Of a DNA stretch of 5,659 bases, positions 1 through 5,659 are shown piece after piece. A program made the translations under genes and the position numbers. The notes beneath the pieces are model-generated. The model was not told the DNA's origin, did no database searches, and was given only the letters and a program-made list of their open reading frames with translations. This DNA comes from Cytophagales bacterium (lineage in GTDB: Bacteria; Bacteroidota; Bacteroidia; Cytophagales; Cyclobacteriaceae): positions 1 to 5,659 of the forward strand of contig DPSB01000343.1 in the NCBI GenBank assembly GCA_003537495.1, given 5' to 3'. The stretch's first letter is position 1. The number at the start of each line of letters is the position of its first letter.

Positions 1-1277
1 AGTTCGAAGGATTTAATATCCGTCAGCAGAAATACATTAACCGGTTTTTTAAAAGTGGTAAACGTCCGCTTACGTTTAATGAAATCAAGTCTGGTTTTTA
101 CCGCCTTGTGTCAGAGGATTATTTCAAAAATCTCTATCCGGGCTTTTCGTTTAACCAAGCCAATCAGAATTTTAATTTTATGCTTTCGCGAAGACCACAG
201 AATAATTTTCCGGTTGACTTCGGGGGTTCTATCGCCACCCGCGGAATCAGTCATATTTACCTTGGCCTGAATTATTATCACTTCAATCGCACGCTTACAC
301 ACGCCAACCTCAGTTTCTACCTCGGTAATTTTTATAAATCCGCGCAAGCAAAAGCCCGCATCGATATTCCCAATAGAGGTATTTATTACCTGGAGCCTTA
401 TGCTACCGTTAATACGTGGGATTTTCTGCAGGGCCGAGATCTGTTCAGGAGCAAAACAAACCCTACTGCGCTTTCGCGGATTGATCGGAAAGTAGGTGCC
501 GACTTTGCTATTCCATTTGGTAAAAATTATAAACTCAGTTTAGGTGGTGCTTACATCAACAACCGAGATCAGTATGTTAATTCGCCCGTGTTAATCTCAA
601 CCGATACCCTTGATGTGCTTCGACTAAATGGCTTAAGAGGTGAAATCAATGTTTCATCCAACACCCTTAACCGAAAGCAATACGCTTCTGTGGGCCGCAA
701 CTTTATGTTATCATTAAACATGTTTCGCCTCAATGAAAAACTGGCACCGGGCAATACTTCTATTCTCACCGAAACGCAATCTCAACCCCGCAATTGGTTA
801 CGCGCACGTGTTACGCTCGAACAATATTTTAAGAAAGGGTTTTATAGTTCGGGCTATTTGTTTGATGGCGTTATTTCAAACCAACCCGTGTTTAGTAATT
901 ATCAAGGCTCTATTATTAGTGCACCCGGTTTTAATCCAATGCAGGATAGTCGCACACTCCTGCTCGAAAACTTCAGAGCTTACAATTATATTGCGGGCGG
1001 TTGGCGAAATGTTTTTACACTTCGCAAAAGTCTTGACTTCCGGTTGGAGGGCTACCTGTTCAAACCCTTCGAGGCATTGGTGCCCGGACAAAATCAGGGA
1101 GTAACCCTTAGCCGCGACCTTACCAAGATCTATTTTGCAGCCACAGCAGGTTGGGTACTCCACTCTTCGGTTGGCCCCATAAGTTTGAGCGTAAATTATT
1201 ATGACGATGCCCAAAACGAGCTTGGCGTTCTGTTGCATGTAGGCTACCTTTTATTCAATAAGGCGTCCACTGATTAA
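1..1277 (+). CDS. Patatin-like phospholipase, C-terminal POTRA/Omp85-type barrel part (5' partial)
   Basis: The reading frame is open from the left edge (first whole codon at position 3) to TAA at 1275-1277, giving 424 residues with no start in the window. The GTG at 108 is internal: the 35 codons upstream read FEGFNIRQQKYINRFFKSGK and onward, good protein in the same frame. The first ~60 residues, with TFNEIKSGFYRLVSEDYFKN, look like a POTRA-like segment. From about residue 75 there are alternating aromatic/polar beta strands (DFGGSIATRGISHIYLGLNYY, ending LGVLLHVGYLLFNK), as expected of an outer-membrane barrel. In Bacteroidota this POTRA plus barrel commonly follows a patatin (Ser-Asp lipase) domain, comparable to PlpD-type proteins. 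That N-terminal half, with the GxSxG and DG(G/A) motifs, is off-window, so lipase activity is inferred, not seen. A stand-alone Omp85-family protein is the alternative. The next gene starts 111 bp downstream. Confidence 0.72.
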   Translation, partial: FEGFNIRQQKYINRFFKSGKRPLTFNEIKSGFYRLVSEDYFKNLYPGFSFNQANQNFNFMLSRRPQNNFPVDFGGSIATRGISHIYLGLNYYHFNRTLTHANLSFYLGNFYKSAQAKARIDIPNRGIYYLEPYATVNTWDFLQGRDLFRSKTNPTALSRIDRKVGADFAIPFGKNYKLSLGGAYINNRDQYVNSPVLISTDTLDVLRLNGLRGEINVSSNTLNRKQYASVGRNFMLSLNMFRLNEKLAPGNTSILTETQSQPRNWLRARVTLEQYFKKGFYSSGYLFDGVISNQPVFSNYQGSIISAPGFNPMQDSRTLLLENFRAYNYIAGGWRNVFTLRKSLDFRLEGYLFKPFEALVPGQNQGVTLSRDLTKIYFAATAGWVLHSSVGPISLSVNYYDDAQNELGVLLHVGYLLFNKASTD

Positions 1278-1324
1278 GTCTGAGCTATTCGCCATAACGT
1301 TCTCTTGTCAGATAGATGTAATTA

Positions 1325-1356
1325 TTTTACGCTTTTTTAATTTTTAGCTATGTTTA
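1325..1356 (+). promoter_or_regulatory. Weak candidate Bacteroidota-type promoter for the OmpA-family gene pair
   Basis: The 111-bp gap before the first OmpA-family gene is AT-rich. It contains TATGTTTA (1349-1356), one mismatch from the Bacteroidota -7 consensus TAnnTTTG. TTTT lies 20 nt upstream (1325-1328), where TTTG or TTG is expected at -33. This would place transcription start near 1363 and leave a leader of roughly 25 nt. The -33 match is poor and AT-rich DNA throws up such hits by chance. I saw no clear terminator hairpin for the preceding barrel gene in this gap, so read-through is possible. Confidence 0.22.
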
Positions 1357-1388
1357 TACTTCGATTCTAATACCCTTTCGGGAAACCT

Positions 1389-3419
1389 ATGACCAAAAGA
1401 TTTCTTCTGTTTTTAGTAATTGCGGTGTGTTCATTGTCTGCCTTTGGCCAGTCTGTTCAGTGGGCCACCAAGGTTTTAGATGTTTCCACTGAGCTTACAC
1501 CCGTGCAATACTCTGCTCAGCAAGCATTGGGTAAGCCAAACGTGTTACCTGCCGGTGGCCAGAACCCCGGTGCCTGGACTCCCGATAAACCAAAACGTTC
1601 TGAGTTTATAAAATTGGGTTACGACAAGCCCATGCAAATTCAACAGATTGCAATTGCCGAATCATACAACCCGGGTGCCTTGTACAAAGTGTTTGTGTAC
1701 GATGAGGCTGGCCGCGAATATCAGGTACATACCTTTAGCCCCATGGCCGTGCCCCTACAAGGGCGCATGCTAAATGTGTTTGTAGAAAAAACAACGTATA
1801 AAGTTACTGCCGTTAAGCTGGAGTTTGATGGTAGCGCACTACCCGATTATTTTTCTATTGATGCGGTTGCTATCTCCGATTCGCATATTCCCATTATTGC
1901 CAACATTAACCTTCCCGAAATGCTAAGCAAGGGTTTGGTGGTAGAGGCGTTAGACAGTAACGTGAATAGTGATGCGAGCGAGTACAGCCCCCTGCTATCG
2001 CCCGATGGAAAAACGCTTTACTTCAGTCGCAAAAATCACGCAGGCAATGTGGGCGGAGTAAGCGATAAAGAAGACATCTGGTACTCTGAATTAGGCGCTG
2101 ATGGTAAATGGTCTCTCGCCAAAAACATTGGTCCACAATTAAACAACAGCCAACCCAACTTTGTAAACACTGTGGCAGCTACACCCGATGGTAAGTCGGT
2201 GGTTTTACTATTAGGAAACAAGTACCTCGAAAAGGGTAAGATGGGTGCCGGTGTTTCTATCAGCACCAATGTGGGCGGAACGTGGAGCGAACCAAAAGCC
2301 TTAGAGATTGAAAACGATTATAACTACAACGAAAAGGCAAACTACTTTTTGGCCAACACACGTAAAGCATTGTTAATGTCGGTTGAGCGCGAAGACTCAG
2401 AAGGCGGACGCGATTTATATGTAAGCTTTGAAAAAGAAGATGGCAAATGGACAGAGCCGCTTAACCTTGGTAAATCTATAAATACCGTTGGCGAAGAGTC
2501 AGCCCCATTCCTTGCATCCGATGACAAATCGCTTTACTTCTCATCAAATGGATTTAGCGGTTATGGTGGTAGCGATGTGTACATGTCCAGGCGGTTAGAT
2601 GATACCTGGACCAATTGGTCGGCCCCAGAAAACTTAGGGCCAGACATCAACACCAAGTTGGATGATCTGTTTTTTAATATTCCTTCAACCAGTGAATTTG
2701 CATACTACTCGCGCGGAGTAACGGCCGATAACACAGACATCTATAGAGTGAAGATGCCGATGTTCATGACACCCGATCCAATTGTGATCGTAAAAGGTAA
2801 ATTGATTGATGCTAAAACCGGTGAACCCATTGGTGCTAAAATTATTTATGAACGTCTTCCCGATGGAAAAGAAGTGGGTGTAACACATTCCGATCCTAAA
2901 ACTGGAGAATACGAAATTCATTTGCCGGGCGGTCATTTATATGGTTTCCGGGCTGAGGCCGATGGTCATATTTCCGAGAGTCAAAATCTGGATCTGCGTG
3001 GCTTCACTAAAGATGGTACCCTGGCCAATAAAGACATAACCCTTGCGCCAATCGAAGTGGCGGTGGTAGATGTAAACACAACCATCAAACTCAATAACAT
3101 TTTCTTTGATTTCGATAAGTCTGAATTAAAGGCTGAGTCGTTCCCTGAACTTAATCGTATTGCTACTATGATGAAGGAAAAGGGGACTATGCAGGTTGAA
3201 ATTGCCGGACATACCGATCCAGTAGGAACCGAAGAATACAACTTAGGTTTGTCTGATCGCAGGGCAAAAGCAGTAAAATCTTATCTTGTAAAACAAGGTG
3301 TTGATGCTGCAAATATTACCACGGTGTTCTTTGGCGAAAGCAAGCCCCTTGATACTACTCAAACCCGTGAAGCGTATCGCAAAAACAGAAGAGTTGAGTT
3401 TAAAATCATAAAGCTGTAA
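1389..3419 (+). CDS. Secreted OmpA-family protein: discoidin-like domain, WD40-like propeller, CRD, OmpA C-terminus
   Basis: The product has 676 residues. The ATG is the first start after the in-frame stop at 1368-1370. Residues 1-20 form a signal peptide with likely signal peptidase I cleavage at AFG|Q21. Cys14 is preceded by IAV and does not make a good lipobox. Residues ~24-165 (W25, YSAQQALGKPN from 41, AWTP 62-65, ESYNPGAL 91-98, IDAV near 157) resemble a galactose-binding/discoidin-like domain. Residues ~190-455 carry PD40/WD40-like propeller repeats, for example YSPLLSPDGKTLYFSR (~199-214) and APFLASDDKSLYFSSNG (~372-388). Residues ~467-550 (KGKLIDAKTGEPIGAKIIYE) form a carboxypeptidase-regulatory-like beta-sandwich. 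Residues ~566-676 are an OmpA C-terminal domain with FFDFDKSEL, GHTD (D610), LSDRRA (R625) and NRRVEF. D610 and R625 have the 15-residue spacing of the Asp/Arg pair that binds diaminopimelate in OmpA-type domains. The likely role is an envelope scaffold bound to peptidoglycan. The propeller-CRD-OmpA order recalls the type IX secretion component PorE, but PorE is a lipoprotein with an N-terminal TPR, so the name is not applied. Confidence 0.9.
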   Translation: MTKRFLLFLVIAVCSLSAFGQSVQWATKVLDVSTELTPVQYSAQQALGKPNVLPAGGQNPGAWTPDKPKRSEFIKLGYDKPMQIQQIAIAESYNPGALYKVFVYDEAGREYQVHTFSPMAVPLQGRMLNVFVEKTTYKVTAVKLEFDGSALPDYFSIDAVAISDSHIPIIANINLPEMLSKGLVVEALDSNVNSDASEYSPLLSPDGKTLYFSRKNHAGNVGGVSDKEDIWYSELGADGKWSLAKNIGPQLNNSQPNFVNTVAATPDGKSVVLLLGNKYLEKGKMGAGVSISTNVGGTWSEPKALEIENDYNYNEKANYFLANTRKALLMSVEREDSEGGRDLYVSFEKEDGKWTEPLNLGKSINTVGEESAPFLASDDKSLYFSSNGFSGYGGSDVYMSRRLDDTWTNWSAPENLGPDINTKLDDLFFNIPSTSEFAYYSRGVTADNTDIYRVKMPMFMTPDPIVIVKGKLIDAKTGEPIGAKIIYERLPDGKEVGVTHSDPKTGEYEIHLPGGHLYGFRAEADGHISESQNLDLRGFTKDGTLANKDITLAPIEVAVVDVNTTIKLNNIFFDFDKSELKAESFPELNRIATMMKEKGTMQVEIAGHTDPVGTEEYNLGLSDRRAKAVKSYLVKQGVDAANITTVFFGESKPLDTTQTREAYRKNRRVEFKIIKL

Positions 3420-3423
3420 AAAA

Positions 3424-4131
3424 ATGAAGGTTCTTTTTTCTGTATTGCTTATCGGTTTTTCGTTTGCTGCATTTGCACAAACCGATACACTGATTTACGC
3501 ACAAGGCAACATTACCAGTGCTGCCACAAAAGAACCCGTAGTTGCAAGAATCTCCTATCAAAGTTTGCCTTATGGAAGTAAGGTGGGCTTTTTTTCAGGG
3601 AGTTCATTTTTATTTCCGCTTTTCGATAACGAGAAGTATTCCATAATGATAGAAGCTGCGGGTTATGCCCCTGCGAAATATATACTTGATCCGGCAGAGG
3701 CAAACGGAGAACGCAAAGTTTTGCGCGACATTGAATTGGCGTTGCCTTCTGGTGCTGCGCACAATGCCGAAAGCACGCACACGGTAGGTAAAGTAATGCG
3801 GCTTAGCGATTTGAATTTTGATGCTGGTCGCTCTGTTATCTCTGGTTCATCTTACCCTGAACTAGACGAAGTTGTGCTGATGTTAAAAAACAATCCGCGC
3901 ATGGTTATTCAATTGGAAGGCCATACCGATGTTCGCGGAAACGCCAATGCAAATCTTAAATTATCAGAAGAGCGGGTGAAGGCCGTAAAAGCCTATCTGG
4001 TTTCGAAAGGCGGAAGTAAAGGTCGAATCAAAACAAAAGCTTTTGGTGGTAATGCACCAATCAGCCGTGAAGACACGGAAGAGGCTCATTCACTTAACAG
4101 AAGAGTTGAGCTACGGATTCTGGATAACTAA
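3424..4131 (+). CDS. Secreted small OmpA-family protein with N-terminal CRD-like domain
   Basis: The product has 235 residues. Its ATG lies 4 nt (AAAA) after the stop of the previous gene, which indicates one operon and probable translational coupling. The start is preceded by an A-run rather than a Shine-Dalgarno sequence, normal for Bacteroidota. Residues 1-19 are a signal peptide ending AFA|Q. Residues ~26-112 (AQGNITSAATKEPVVARISY through DIELALPSG) match the CRD of the upstream gene in pattern, though GSSFLFPLFDNEKYSI replaces the usual TGEYEIHLPGG turn. Residues ~122-235 form an OmpA C-terminal domain with GHTD (D169), LSEERVKAV (R184) and NRRVEL (225-230). The diaminopimelate-binding Asp/Arg pair is kept at 15-residue spacing. 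The first strand reads LNFDAGRS, where the family usually has FxFDSxxS. It probably sits in the periplasm bound to peptidoglycan. It lacks the discoidin-like and propeller parts of its neighbour and looks like a diverged duplicate of that protein's C-terminal half. Its stop overlaps the convergent gene's stop. Confidence 0.88.
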   Translation: MKVLFSVLLIGFSFAAFAQTDTLIYAQGNITSAATKEPVVARISYQSLPYGSKVGFFSGSSFLFPLFDNEKYSIMIEAAGYAPAKYILDPAEANGERKVLRDIELALPSGAAHNAESTHTVGKVMRLSDLNFDAGRSVISGSSYPELDEVVLMLKNNPRMVIQLEGHTDVRGNANANLKLSEERVKAVKAYLVSKGGSKGRIKTKAFGGNAPISREDTEEAHSLNRRVELRILDN

Positions 4132-4931
4132 CGGGCAGCAACGGTAGCGTTACCGCGAATGTATTTTGCAAAGGGCCTGATCAGGTCCTTTTTTGTTTCA
4201 TCACTGATCGAACTATTGGCGATAGCGGTAATGAGAATAGCCGCAAACTCGGTTGTGCGAGGCGAGTCATAAATCTGTACTGCTTCTTTCAATCTCTGCG
4301 CACAAACTTCATATTGCTGATTGTTGAAAGCTACTACCGCCTGATTAAAAAGTAGTAAACCAGAAAGTTGGTTCGGTTGAATGACCCGATAAAGATTTAG
4401 ATCGAATTGATATTGAACGCTTCCCGAATTACTGGCCGACAATTGGTTTTGTTTATACATAGAAATGCGATCCCGAATCTGCTCCGGGTTTGTAACAAAG
4501 CCATTTACTCTGTCGGTTGATTCCAGTAACACCGGCCCATTTTCTGTTTGCACTGAAATGAAAATATGATAATTGGTTTCAATCAAATGAAAATCATAAT
4601 CAAACGCATCTAAAACTACGGCCAGTAAACTCGTTGCGCTCAGGCAATCGTATTTGCCTTTTTCAAAAATTTCTGGAAACTGGGTGTACGGTTTATAGGT
4701 TTTAAAAAACCTGCGGTGCGATTCATTGAAAACCATTCTCAAAAACTCTTCCTCACTTCGGTTTGATTGCCTCGAGCGTAGAGTAGAGATGAAGGTATTT
4801 ACGCGGGCTTCAATTGCCTCCGGTTTTTTTGCCTCGTAGGTGCTAAGTAATGTCGGTAAAATGCCCTGACTTTTCGCTTCCGCGAAAGCGAGACAGAGCA
4901 ACATAACATAACACAAAACCCCTCTTAACAT
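4128..4931 (-). CDS. Exported transglutaminase-like (papain-fold) protein with a TPR-like repeat
   Basis: The product has 267 residues, running from ATG at 4931-4929 to TAG at 4130-4128. The N-terminus MLRGVLCYVMLLCLAFAEAK is a signal peptide; cleavage after A17, A19 or S21 is possible. Residues ~60-150 suggest a transglutaminase-like core. C96 sits in KYDCLSATSLLAVVL at the start of a helix, H122 in YHIFISVQ, and E137 (or D140) in LLESTD. The Cys-26-His-15-acid spacing fits the Cys/His/Asp triad of the superfamily, with Glu where Asp is usual. Residues ~190-223 (LLLFNQAVVAFNNQQYEVCAQRLKEA) form one TPR-like helical hairpin followed by more helix. No substrate can be named. Proteases, amidases and non-catalytic members all occur in this fold. 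It stands alone on the minus strand. Its stop overlaps the plus-strand gene's stop by the four bases CTAA, and it is divergent from the aldehyde dehydrogenase gene with 145 bp between. Confidence 0.68.
   Translation of the reverse strand: MLRGVLCYVMLLCLAFAEAKSQGILPTLLSTYEAKKPEAIEARVNTFISTLRSRQSNRSEEEFLRMVFNESHRRFFKTYKPYTQFPEIFEKGKYDCLSATSLLAVVLDAFDYDFHLIETNYHIFISVQTENGPVLLESTDRVNGFVTNPEQIRDRISMYKQNQLSASNSGSVQYQFDLNLYRVIQPNQLSGLLLFNQAVVAFNNQQYEVCAQRLKEAVQIYDSPRTTEFAAILITAIANSSISDETKKDLIRPFAKYIRGNATVAAR
4170..4194 (+). terminator. Intrinsic terminator for the OmpA-family pair, inside the convergent gene
   Basis: AAAGGGCCTG (4170-4179) pairs with CAGGTCCTTT (4182-4191). This is ten consecutive pairs including one G-U (4175/4186); the innermost pairs would open to give a practical loop of about 6 nt. 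The arm runs into a T-tract (4189-4194) followed by GTTT. It sits about 39 nt after the stop of the plus-strand gene. On the plus-strand RNA it has the form of a rho-independent terminator. On the minus strand the G-U becomes an A/C mismatch, although the A-run at 4170-4172 still gives a short U-tail there. The element lies wholly within the 3' coding part of the opposite gene (codons for roughly DETKKDLIRPFAK). Confidence 0.55.
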
Positions 4932-4961
4932 TACCCGATTATTATCTAAATCAGGTTCAAG

Positions 4962-4980
4962 TTAACATTTAGGTAATATT
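4962..4980 (+). promoter_or_regulatory. Paired direct repeat, operator-like copy 1 (Pho-box-like)
   Basis: TTAACATT-TAG-GTAATATT consists of two octamers in direct orientation with starts 11 bp apart, about one helical turn. It is 16/19 identical to the second copy at 4993-5011. OmpR/PhoB-family response regulators bind such direct repeats: 11-bp units in the Escherichia coli Pho box, and TTAACA-like repeats about 5 bp apart for Bacillus subtilis PhoP. The regulator here is unknown. This copy overlaps the tentative -7 element of the leftward gene, which would suit repression of that gene. Confidence 0.42.
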
Positions 4981-4992
4981 ATGCAAACTGGC

Positions 4993-5011
4993 TTAACATT
5001 ACGGTAACATT
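4993..5011 (+). promoter_or_regulatory. Paired direct repeat, operator-like copy 2 (Pho-box-like)
   Basis: TTAACATT-ACG-GTAACATT consists of two octamers differing only in the first base, again with an 11-bp period. It starts 31 bp after copy 1. It lies 66-84 bp upstream of the aldehyde dehydrogenase ATG, within the usual range for an activator site. The isolated octamer at 5059-5066 starts exactly 55 bp (5 x 11) after the second half of this copy, though nothing clearly matching fills the space between. Confidence 0.45.
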
Positions 5012-5076
5012 GGGCGCTGGGGTAGGTTGGATTTTGGCATTCATTTTCTGACTTTCACTTAACATTTTGACTGTTT

Positions 5077-5659
5077 ATGGAAAAGCTGGCCGGGATTGAT
5101 GCTGATTTTAGAGTGATGTTTGAAAAACACGTGACCCGTGCCCAAAAGTTGCGAACCGAACCCTGGCAAAACCGTAAAAAGCTGATCAAATCGTTTGGTG
5201 AGTTTGTGATGCAAAACCGTCAGCGCATTCATGAAGCTTTAAGAGCCGATCTTGGAAAATCGGAAACCGAAACCGACATCTCAGAAGTCTTTCCATTAAT
5301 TACAGAAATAAAACATGCCGTTCGCGAGCTTGGCAATTGGGTTGAACCCGAACCTATAGATGCACCCATTACTTATCTGGGTACCACCAGCGAGTTACAG
5401 TACGAACCCAAAGGTGCTTGCCTGATAATCGGGCCGTGGAATTTTCCATTTATGTTAACCCTGGGCCCGCTTGTTTCTTGTCTGGCTGCCGGTAACACGG
5501 CTATCATTAAACCTTCTGAGTTAACACCAAACACTTCGCAACTTATGCGCGATATGGTGAAAGAGTTTTTTGAGGAAGACCTTGTTACGGTAATAGAGGG
5601 CGATGCACAAGTGGCTATGCAATTGCTCAAACTTCCATTCGATCATATCTTTTTTACCG
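5077..5659 (+). CDS. NAD(P)-dependent aldehyde dehydrogenase, ALDH3-like (3' partial)
   Basis: The frame is open from ATG 5077-5079 to the right edge, with 194 codons visible and no stop. The N-terminus (RTEPWQNRKKLIKSFGEFVM, then LRADLGKSETETDISE around 55-70) is the family's helical start without a signal peptide, so the enzyme is cytosolic. IIGPWNFPF (117-125) carries N122, the oxyanion-hole Asn. LAAGNTAIIKPSELTP (136-151) carries K145 and E148 of the cofactor-binding region. FDHIFFT at the right edge is typical of the ALDH3/coniferyl-aldehyde group, which normally runs to about 450-500 residues. The glycine-rich turn, catalytic Glu and catalytic Cys lie beyond the window. Enzymes of this group oxidise aliphatic or aromatic aldehydes to acids with NAD(P)+, and the substrate here cannot be told. 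The upstream DNA carries the TTAACATT operator-like repeats, suggesting control by a response regulator. Confidence 0.9.
   Translation, partial: MEKLAGIDADFRVMFEKHVTRAQKLRTEPWQNRKKLIKSFGEFVMQNRQRIHEALRADLGKSETETDISEVFPLITEIKHAVRELGNWVEPEPIDAPITYLGTTSELQYEPKGACLIIGPWNFPFMLTLGPLVSCLAAGNTAIIKPSELTPNTSQLMRDMVKEFFEEDLVTVIEGDAQVAMQLLKLPFDHIFFT

Larger units (their letters stand above)
4932..5076. promoter_or_regulatory. Divergent control region rich in TTAACATT repeats
   Basis: This 145-bp region must hold the promoters of both the transglutaminase-like gene (leftward) and the aldehyde dehydrogenase gene (rightward). Exact TTAACATT occurs at 4925-4932 (over the left gene's start codon), 4962-4969, 4993-5000 and 5059-5066. 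GTAACATT is at 5004-5011 and GTAATATT at 4973-4980. All are in the same orientation. A possible leftward promoter, read on the minus strand, is TTTG (4987-4984), a 19-nt spacer, then TAACTTGA (4964-4957). Its -7 box matches TAnnTTTG only partly. For the rightward gene, TTGG (5034-5037) and TAACATTTTG (5060-5069) are a weak candidate that would leave almost no leader. Both promoter readings are tentative. The repeat enrichment is directly visible. Confidence 0.5.

Noticed and set aside
108..110. GTG as the start of a 389-residue barrel gene
   Set aside because: The same frame is open and protein-like to the left edge, with POTRA-like sequence before the GTG, so the gene begins outside the window.
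733..1238. Open frames on both strands (plus 733-1104, minus 876-1238) inside the barrel gene
   Set aside because: They overlap a longer frame with clear beta-barrel character. Their translations have no recognisable motif and are shadows.
1428..1430. Cys14 in the signal peptide of the large OmpA-family protein as a lipoprotein cysteine
   Set aside because: The residues before it are I-A-V. A lipobox needs a small residue (G/A/S) at -1, and AFG|Q a few residues later is a better signal peptidase I site.
4034..4045. CAAAAGCTTTTG palindrome as a terminator for the minus-strand gene
   Set aside because: It is a perfect palindrome with no loop and a weak A/T stem, lies over 80 nt past that gene's stop, and is inside conserved OmpA_C coding sequence. 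It is more likely chance.
5373..5630. 85-codon open frame on the minus strand
   Set aside because: It is opposite the conserved aldehyde dehydrogenase sequence (PWNFP, KPSE motifs) and its translation is low-complexity with no family features.
1..5659. CRISPR arrays, tRNA/rRNA genes, transposases, phage or defence genes
   Set aside because: No spacer-repeat pattern, cloverleaf, terminal inverted repeats or relevant protein motifs were seen. The window is almost filled by the five genes described.

Overview
The window looks like chromosomal DNA from a member of the Bacteroidota, most likely a Cytophagales-type bacterium. The lineage call is inference from three things. The protein architectures fit: a patatin/Omp85-type barrel C-terminus, and OmpA-family proteins combining a WD40-like propeller, a carboxypeptidase-regulatory-like domain (CRD) and an OmpA C-terminal domain. 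Gene starts have A/T-rich leaders rather than Shine-Dalgarno sequences. Base composition is moderate by eye.

Layout: (1) 1-1277, plus strand, is the C-terminal 424 residues of an outer-membrane barrel protein, probably a patatin-like phospholipase whose catalytic half lies left of the window. (2) 1278-1388 is a short AT-rich gap with a weak candidate promoter. (3) 1389-3419 and 3424-4131 are two secreted OmpA-family proteins 4 nt apart, almost certainly co-transcribed. The second resembles the C-terminal half of the first and is probably its diverged duplicate. (4) 4128-4931, minus strand, encodes an exported protein with a probable transglutaminase-like Cys/His/acid core and one TPR-like repeat. 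Its stop codon overlaps the stop of the preceding convergent gene, and the plus-strand terminator appears to lie inside its 3' end. (5) 4932-5076 is a divergent intergenic region. It carries two copies of a paired direct repeat, TTAACATT-N3-GTAAyATT with an 11-bp period, resembling PhoB/PhoP-type operators, plus two more isolated TTAACATT octamers. (6) 5077 to the right edge is the N-terminal 194 residues of an aldehyde dehydrogenase of the ALDH3-like group, cut off before its catalytic cysteine.

The first four genes are all predicted to act in the cell envelope: an outer-membrane barrel, two peptidoglycan-anchoring OmpA-type proteins and an exported cysteine-hydrolase-like protein. The aldehyde dehydrogenase is cytosolic by its sequence and is linked to its neighbour only through the shared divergent control region. 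I see no RNA genes, insertion sequences, CRISPR arrays, phage genes or defence cassettes. The least routine signal is the direct-repeat operator in 4962-5011.
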